A stretch of 17,952 nt of DNA from an uncultured Clostridia bacterium (GTDB taxonomy: Bacteria > Bacillota > Clostridia > Christensenellales > Aristaeellaceae): positions 1-17,952 of the forward strand of contig CALCTW010000098.1 of the NCBI GenBank assembly GCA_937907055.1, written 5' to 3'. The first letter of the stretch is position 1, and every line of letters begins with the position of its first letter. The translations under genes were made by a program, and so were the position numbers. Shown one piece after another: positions 14,281 through 17,952 of this stretch. The notes beneath the pieces are model-generated. The model saw nothing but the letters and a program-made list of their open reading frames with translations. It was not told the DNA's origin and searched no databases.

Positions 14281-16194
14281 TCAGATGTCCTCGTCCTGAT
14301 TGTTCATGGGTCGTACCGCGCGGCGGCCGAAGGTCTGCTCCTCACGGAGGTCAGGCTCGATGACCGGGATCGCGGAGCGCTCGAACGTTTCTTCAGTCTC
14401 GGCTTCAGCAGGCTTTTCTTCCTTCTTTACGGGAGCCTTTTCGGGAGCGGACTCTTCTTTGCGGGGAGCCGCGCCGATGGTGATGGTATCGTCATCCATG
14501 CTGTAGCCATCGTCGTCATTGCCGTTGACATCGCGTTCAGGGGCCTCGGGATAAGTGGGCTCCTCCAGAGAAGCACGGGTGCCGGCCGGCGCGGTGTAAT
14601 CGTAGTGGTTGGCGACATAGAGATGATCGTAGGCAGCCTTGCGGTGCGCGTTCTTTACGGCGCGGATGACAAGGATGACGACAAGGAAGACGCCAAGGAC
14701 CGCGGCAGCCATCGCCACATAAACGGCAACGTTAAAGAAGAGCGTGGCGCGCTGCTTGTAGGCGCTGTCATCTGTTTCGGCAGGGACATCGGTGGGACGC
14801 GGGATATTGGTCGCGCGGGGCACATCGGTGACAGCGGGCACGGACTTCTTTTCGATGGTCAGCATGTTGCTGGTGAAGGCGATCTGGTTGCCAAGCTCAT
14901 CCGTGCAGGTGGCTGTGAACTGATAGTGACCGAAGGTGGAGATGCGGACGTTGCGCTGGACCGTACGGCTCTCACCCGGCGCGAGAGCGGAAATGGAAGC
15001 GATATTATTGACAAAGCCGTGGGTGATCTGAATGTTCTTGGCAATGACGTTGCTGTCGTTGGTGACAACGAGGCGGAAGGTCAGATCAGCCGGGGTGGAG
15101 GCGACAGCCATTTCGCTGGCAGTGAGGGTCAGCGTGAGGCGGACCTGCTTTTCGGGATCATAAGCGTTCACATGCAGCTTCTGATTCATGCTGTTGCTGC
15201 TGCCGGTGTTATCCTTCAGCGCGGCGGTGAGGTTGAGATCGGTGGGACCGTCCAGCAGCACATAAGCGGTGAAGGAAGCGGTCTTGCCGGCCTCGATGGT
15301 GAGACCGGAAAGCAGCGTGCCCTTGACAGAATCGCTGATGGTGACATCGGTGTAGGTGACATTGCCCTTGTTATCGAAGGTGATGACGACGGGCGCTTCC
15401 TCGCCGATGTTGACGCCCTCTTCAGGACCGGTCACGGTCATGGTGAGGTTCGGGGAAGCAAGCGGGATGGAGGTGCTTTCGACAGAAGTCTCACCGCTTT
15501 CACCCTTGGCCTTGTACTGAATGACGGCAGAAGAGGTGAGGGCTTCGTTGCCCATCTTGGTGGTGAAGGTCAGCGTTTCGGTGGCGCCGGCGCGCAGGGT
15601 CTTGATGGTCTGCGCGGTCTTGACGACGCTCTCCTGCACCTTGATATCGGTGATATCCACGGTGCCGCTGTTGGTGAGCGTGTAGATCACATTGACAGTG
15701 CCGCTCTTACGGGCGACCTCGGGCGTGATGACGCGGGTGACGGAAAGATTGACGATATCACCGTCAAAGGCGATGGGCGCTTTCAGCTTCTTTTCCCAGT
15801 TTTCGACTTCACCCTCGTCATTGATCATGGGGCAGCGCACCAGATAGGTGATGTGACCGGCGCTCATGTCCGCCTGCGTGACTTCATGCGTGAAGGTGAC
15901 GGTCTCGGTCTGATCCGCGGCCAGAATGGCGGTGCCGTTGACACCGAAATCATTGACCGGCACACCGGAGGCGCTGACGATGGTGACGCCGTCGCTCAGC
16001 TCACGGCCTGATGTGTTCCTGACCGTGATGGTAACGGTGACCTCATCACCGATCGCCTGGACCTTTTCAGGCGTGATCGAGATCGCGGTGTCCATCGAGA
16101 TCAGACCGGCCGCGTGCGCGAAGCAGGGAACGGCCAGCAGGAGCGCGAGGAGCGCGACCAGAATGACAAATTTGTGTTGACGGGCAGATTTCAT
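14281..16194 (-). CDS. Secreted CARDB-like repeat protein with C-terminal membrane anchor and cytoplasmic tail
   Basis: The protein has 637 residues. The start at 16192-16194 has AAGGAGGG seven bases upstream. A signal peptide (1-29, ending FAHAA) is followed by four to five beta-sandwich modules of about 100 residues, of the CARDB/NEW3 type. Recurring features are EVTVTITVRNTSG, VNVIYTLTNSGTVDITDIKV, PVVITFDNKGNVTYTDVTIS and LTFRLVVTNDSNVIAKNI: a strand, an N-(S/K)-G turn, and another strand, each closing with an L-x-A-G-x-(T/S) loop. A Pro/Thr-rich stalk (about 455-475) leads to one membrane helix (about 482-510). The cytoplasmic tail of about 125 residues is acidic and low in complexity (DDDGYSMDDDTITIG, then KEE/EKAP repeats). 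It probably is a surface adhesion or scaffold-type protein; no enzyme motif is seen. Its natural terminator appears to have been displaced to 8524-8557. Confidence 0.88.
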   Translation of the reverse strand: MKSARQHKFVILVALLALLLAVPCFAHAAGLISMDTAISITPEKVQAIGDEVTVTITVRNTSGRELSDGVTIVSASGVPVNDFGVNGTAILAADQTETVTFTHEVTQADMSAGHITYLVRCPMINDEGEVENWEKKLKAPIAFDGDIVNLSVTRVITPEVARKSGTVNVIYTLTNSGTVDITDIKVQESVVKTAQTIKTLRAGATETLTFTTKMGNEALTSSAVIQYKAKGESGETSVESTSIPLASPNLTMTVTGPEEGVNIGEEAPVVITFDNKGNVTYTDVTISDSVKGTLLSGLTIEAGKTASFTAYVLLDGPTDLNLTAALKDNTGSSNSMNQKLHVNAYDPEKQVRLTLTLTASEMAVASTPADLTFRLVVTNDSNVIAKNIQITHGFVNNIASISALAPGESRTVQRNVRISTFGHYQFTATCTDELGNQIAFTSNMLTIEKKSVPAVTDVPRATNIPRPTDVPAETDDSAYKQRATLFFNVAVYVAMAAAVLGVFLVVILVIRAVKNAHRKAAYDHLYVANHYDYTAPAGTRASLEEPTYPEAPERDVNGNDDDGYSMDDDTITIGAAPRKEESAPEKAPVKKEEKPAEAETEETFERSAIPVIEPDLREEQTFGRRAVRPMNNQDEDI

Positions 16195-16254
16195 GCCACA
16201 ACCCTCCTTTTGAATGCGCGGAGGCGCATAGGAAACATAGAGTTTTCTTATTAT

Positions 16255-16283
16255 ATTTTAATATATCAGAATATTACTGTCAA
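16255..16283 (-). promoter_or_regulatory. Near-consensus sigma-A promoter of the CARDB-like protein gene
   Basis: On the minus strand, -35 TTGACA (16278-16283) matches perfectly. A 17-base AT-rich spacer and -10 TAAAAT (16255-16260, 5 of 6) follow. This implies strong expression of the downstream gene. Confidence 0.8.
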
Positions 16284-16310
16284 GTAACAAATGACAAACT
16301 TTTGTAACAA
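16284..16310. repeat. Direct repeat abutting the -35 element
   Basis: GTAACAA occurs at 16284-16290 and 16304-16310, 20 bases apart (two helical turns). The first copy directly touches the -35 of the minus-strand promoter. This geometry suits an activator or a response-regulator dimer. The intervening bases contain a partial third copy (GACAAA). Confidence 0.4.
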
Positions 16311-16352
16311 TTGAGACGCGGCGCGAACCGGACCGGAAGCGTGTGGGAGGAT

Positions 16353-17111
16353 TTACGCGTGTTCGCTGAAGAAACGGAGCGCGGCCTGAGAAATGGTGTC
16401 GCTTTCCTTGGAGATGGTGCAGGTATGCGGAACATCATCCAGCATGAGGGTGGTGACATCGCGCGTGCTGACGTGATCGCGGATGATCTGAATGCTGTCA
16501 GGGCGGATGGTGCGGTCCGCCCGGCTCTGAATGGCCAGAATGGGGCAGGTGATCTTCGGAAGGCATGCCCGGGCATCCCGGATGATGGCGTTCAGATCGG
16601 CAATACGGGCTGTGGCCATTTCGCTGTAGCAGAAATCATATTCCGGATCGAGACCGGTGTGCCCGTCCGGGCTTTTATGGATGGCGCGGACAAAGGGGGA
16701 GAGCACAGGAGCAAGCGCGGAGAACGGGGAGGCTGTGCCCATGGGGGCGGAAATGGTGAAAACGCCCTGCGCGCCGGACGCGGCTGTCAGAAGCAGGGAC
16801 AGACATCCGCCCATGGACAGTCCCCCGATGAAGACCCGGGAACAGGTGCCGCGGAGCGCGGATAAAGCCGCGGCGGCGCGGTCGCGCCAGTCCTGCCCTG
16901 TGACAGCGTACATATCTTCCTTACGGGTGCCGTGACCGGGAAGGCGGGGCACCGAGACGGTGTAGCCGGCTGCCGAAAACGCCTGTGCCTGCTTGAGCAT
17001 CTGCGCGGGGCTGCCGGTGAAGCCGTGGAGCAGCAGGATGCCGGTATCATTGCCGGGGAAAAACTGATCGGCGCATTTTTCGTTCATAAGATGGATCGTT
17101 TCAGTTGACAT
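16353..17111 (-). CDS. Alpha/beta hydrolase, carboxylesterase / monoacylglycerol-lipase type
   Basis: The protein has 252 residues. The start at 17109-17111 is chosen because CTGGAGGG lies nine bases upstream; an in-frame ATG 27 bases earlier has no such site. The oxyanion region is LLLHGFTGSP (27-36). The nucleophile elbow is GLSMGG with Ser99. The acid Asp199 is in SRADRTIRPDS and the base His229 in DVPHTC. All three residues are in the positions found in Est30/YvaK-type carboxylesterases, and the length (about 250) is normal. These are cytoplasmic esterases acting on short acyl esters; no signal peptide is present. A TATAAA-like -10 (17162-17167 on the minus strand) lies upstream, but I find no good -35. 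It is transcribed divergently from the small membrane protein gene and lies upstream of the CARDB-like gene, which has its own promoter. Confidence 0.92.
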   Translation of the reverse strand: MSTETIHLMNEKCADQFFPGNDTGILLLHGFTGSPAQMLKQAQAFSAAGYTVSVPRLPGHGTRKEDMYAVTGQDWRDRAAAALSALRGTCSRVFIGGLSMGGCLSLLLTAASGAQGVFTISAPMGTASPFSALAPVLSPFVRAIHKSPDGHTGLDPEYDFCYSEMATARIADLNAIIRDARACLPKITCPILAIQSRADRTIRPDSIQIIRDHVSTRDVTTLMLDDVPHTCTISKESDTISQAALRFFSEHA

Positions 17112-17189
17112 GGTGTTTATCCCTCCAGAAAGAATCATTTCGTGATTGCGATCGATTTTCCTTTATATACGCGGAACTTCGGTCTGTGA

Positions 17190-17218
17190 TTGATTGAAGC
17201 GGATAATTGTGCTATAAT
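17190..17218 (+). promoter_or_regulatory. Sigma-A promoter of the small membrane protein gene
   Basis: A -35 TTGATT (17190-17195), a 17-base spacer and a perfect -10 TATAAT (17213-17218) with extended TG are present, about 54 bases before the start codon. Confidence 0.82.
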
Positions 17219-17229
17219 GATATCAATGA

Positions 17230-17253
17230 GTCAGGCGAAGTGAATCGTCTGAC
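17230..17253 (+). promoter_or_regulatory. 5'-leader hairpin near the transcription start
   Basis: GTCAGGCGA (17230-17238) and TCGTCTGAC (17245-17253) pair over nine bases, with one G-U, around AGTGAA. It begins only a few bases after the expected transcript start and ends just before the Shine-Dalgarno site (17255-17263). It may protect the 5' end of the mRNA. Confidence 0.5.
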
Positions 17254-17271
17254 AAGAAGGAGGTCTGATTA

Positions 17272-17532
17272 ATGAACTGGTCCTGGTATGTATGGCTTTT
17301 CGCGATCGCGCTCGGCGGCGCTGCCGGATATGGTTTCTTCCGTCTGATGCGTATGAAGGGCAGCGTGGTGTTTTATATCATCGTGGGCGCGGTGGGCAGC
17401 GTTGTGGGCATGGGTCTGCGCGGTCTGATCGGTCTGATCATCAACAGCTGGTTCAGCGGTATCCTGTTTGGTCTGCTGGGCGCGGCGATCGTTATTCTTA
17501 CCATTCATGCCCGTAACAAAAAACACCCCTGA
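17272..17532 (+). CDS. Small membrane protein, GlsB/YeaQ/YmgE-like
   Basis: The protein has 86 residues. AAGAAGGAGGT (17254-17263 region) stands eight bases before the start. Three membrane segments are predicted, at about 5-24, 30-52 and 57-79, with a basic C-terminus (HARNKKHP). The Gly-rich pattern ALGGAAGYGFFRLM, then VGAVGSVVGMGLRGLIG, then LFGLLGAAIVIL recalls the transglycosylase-associated GlsB/YeaQ/YmgE family, stress-linked membrane proteins with no proven enzyme activity. The similarity is in pattern only, so the assignment is moderate. It has its own promoter, leader hairpin and a terminator 19 bases after the stop. Confidence 0.75.
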   Translation: MNWSWYVWLFAIALGGAAGYGFFRLMRMKGSVVFYIIVGAVGSVVGMGLRGLIGLIINSWFSGILFGLLGAAIVILTIHARNKKHP

Positions 17533-17551
17533 GGGCAGGTTGACTGATACG

Positions 17552-17580
17552 GCTTTCCCGAAACGGGAAAGCTGTTTTTT
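17552..17580 (+). terminator. Rho-independent terminator behind the small membrane protein gene
   Basis: GCTTTCCCG (17552-17560) and CGGGAAAGC (17564-17572) form a perfect nine-base stem with loop AAA, followed by TGTTTTTT. It is a textbook terminator. Confidence 0.92.
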
Positions 17581-17606
17581 CGCGGGCAAAAATGTCCGCG
17601 CGGAGG
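17581..17606 (+). promoter_or_regulatory. Second hairpin directly before the oxidoreductase Shine-Dalgarno site
   Basis: CGCGGGCA (17581-17588) and TGTCCGCG (17593-17600) pair over eight bases, with one G-U, around AAAA. GGAGG (17602-17606) follows at once. It starts immediately after the terminator U-tract. No promoter fits between the terminator and the next gene, so this gene probably depends on read-through. Confidence 0.45.
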
Positions 17607-17613
17607 AAAGAGA

Positions 17614-17952
17614 ATGCAGGATGTGATCGTGATCGGCGCGGGTGTAGTCGGATGCGCCGTGGCCAGGCGGCTGGCGACCTATAAACTGGATGTGACGGTG
17701 CTGGAAGCGGCGGAGGATGTGGCCGACGGCGCCAGCAAAGCGAACAGCGGTATCGTTCACGCGGGATTTGACGCGCTGCCGGGAACAAAGAAGGCGTATT
17801 ATAATGTGAAGGGCGCGCGGATGTATGAAGCGCTCTGCGCGGAAATGGGGGTTCCCTACCGAAAGAACGGCGCGCTGGTGCTGGCCTTCACGGAGGAGGA
17901 TCTGCCCGCGCTGCGAGCTGTCGAGCGCCATGAATTTATCCAGGACACCGTC
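17614..17952 (+). CDS. GlpA-type FAD-dependent oxidoreductase, N-terminal part, runs off the right edge
   Basis: There are 113 codons in the window. GGAGG (17602-17606) is seven bases before the ATG at 17614. The N-terminus MQDVIVIGAGVVGCAVARRL is the FAD-binding Rossmann motif GxGxxG. VTVLEAAEDVADGASKANSG supplies the acidic ribose-binding Glu, and IVHAGFDALPGTKKAYYNVK is typical of the GlpA / L-2-hydroxyglutarate oxidase-like DAO superfamily. In Clostridia such genes often sit with glycerol utilisation genes and carry a C-terminal BFD-type Fe-S domain. Nothing downstream is visible, so substrate (glycerol 3-phosphate or a hydroxy acid) is undecided. Confidence 0.9.
   Translation, partial: MQDVIVIGAGVVGCAVARRLATYKLDVTVLEAAEDVADGASKANSGIVHAGFDALPGTKKAYYNVKGARMYEALCAEMGVPYRKNGALVLAFTEEDLPALRAVERHEFIQDTV

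Noticed and set aside
14605..16011. Plus-strand open frame of 468 codons
   Set aside because: It is antisense to the CARDB-like gene, which has a signal peptide, a near-consensus promoter and a Shine-Dalgarno site. The antisense product is a Gly/Asp-rich artefact.
1..17952. CRISPR arrays, tRNA or rRNA genes
   Set aside because: I found no regularly spaced repeats, no cloverleaf-like sequences and no rRNA-like stretches.

Overview
The window looks like a chromosomal segment of a moderately GC-rich anaerobic Firmicute of the Clostridia. The reasons are strong AGGAGG-type Shine-Dalgarno sites, lipoprotein and secreted-protein styles common in gut and rumen Clostridia, a cellobiose phosphorylase, and a pyrimidine-nucleoside phosphorylase. 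A Christensenellales-like fibre-associated gut or rumen lineage would fit, but that placement is only an impression.

Layout. Bases 1-1060 (minus) hold the N-terminal part of a GH94 cellobiose phosphorylase, with a clear promoter and leader. A purine-rich gap follows. A plus-strand run at 1552-8373 has four genes: pyrimidine-nucleoside phosphorylase (deoA/pdp), a secreted or lipoprotein of unknown function, a large zinc-ribbon/transmembrane/TPR-like repeat protein, and an acyltransferase-3 membrane protein. From 14281 to the right end there are host genes again: a secreted CARDB-like membrane-anchored protein (minus), an alpha/beta hydrolase (minus), a GlsB/YeaQ-like small membrane protein (plus), and the start of a GlpA-type FAD oxidoreductase (plus).

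Between these host blocks, at 8568-14265, lies foreign DNA with different codon use. Its two outer ends are the two ends of a group II (IIC-like) intron. The 5' part of domain I is at 8568-about 8745. The maturase C-terminus, domain V and domain VI are at about 13915-14265. The rest of the intron is missing and about 5.1 kb of unrelated DNA sits in its place. Closing the gap in thought puts an orphan minus-strand terminator (8524-8557) about 25 bases behind the stop codon of the 14281-16194 gene. The intron therefore seems to have inserted between that gene and its terminator.

The cargo is a compact, translationally coupled operon at 9066-13422. It encodes an ECF sigma factor, a one-chain fusion of anti-sigma-like cytoplasmic domain, one membrane helix, extracellular sensor region and ABC solute-binding protein, and two MalF/MalG-type permeases. 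No ATPase is encoded. The architecture suggests that a substrate-binding protein tethered to an anti-sigma domain reports ligand or transport state directly to a sigma factor.

The sigma gene carries two in-frame TAG codons and the fusion gene one. In both cases the frame continues through TAG with family-like sequence and ends at a TGA positioned exactly for coupling to the next gene. No gene in the window convincingly ends in TAG. TAG read as an amino acid (glutamine fits best) or a recently decayed operon are the competing explanations.
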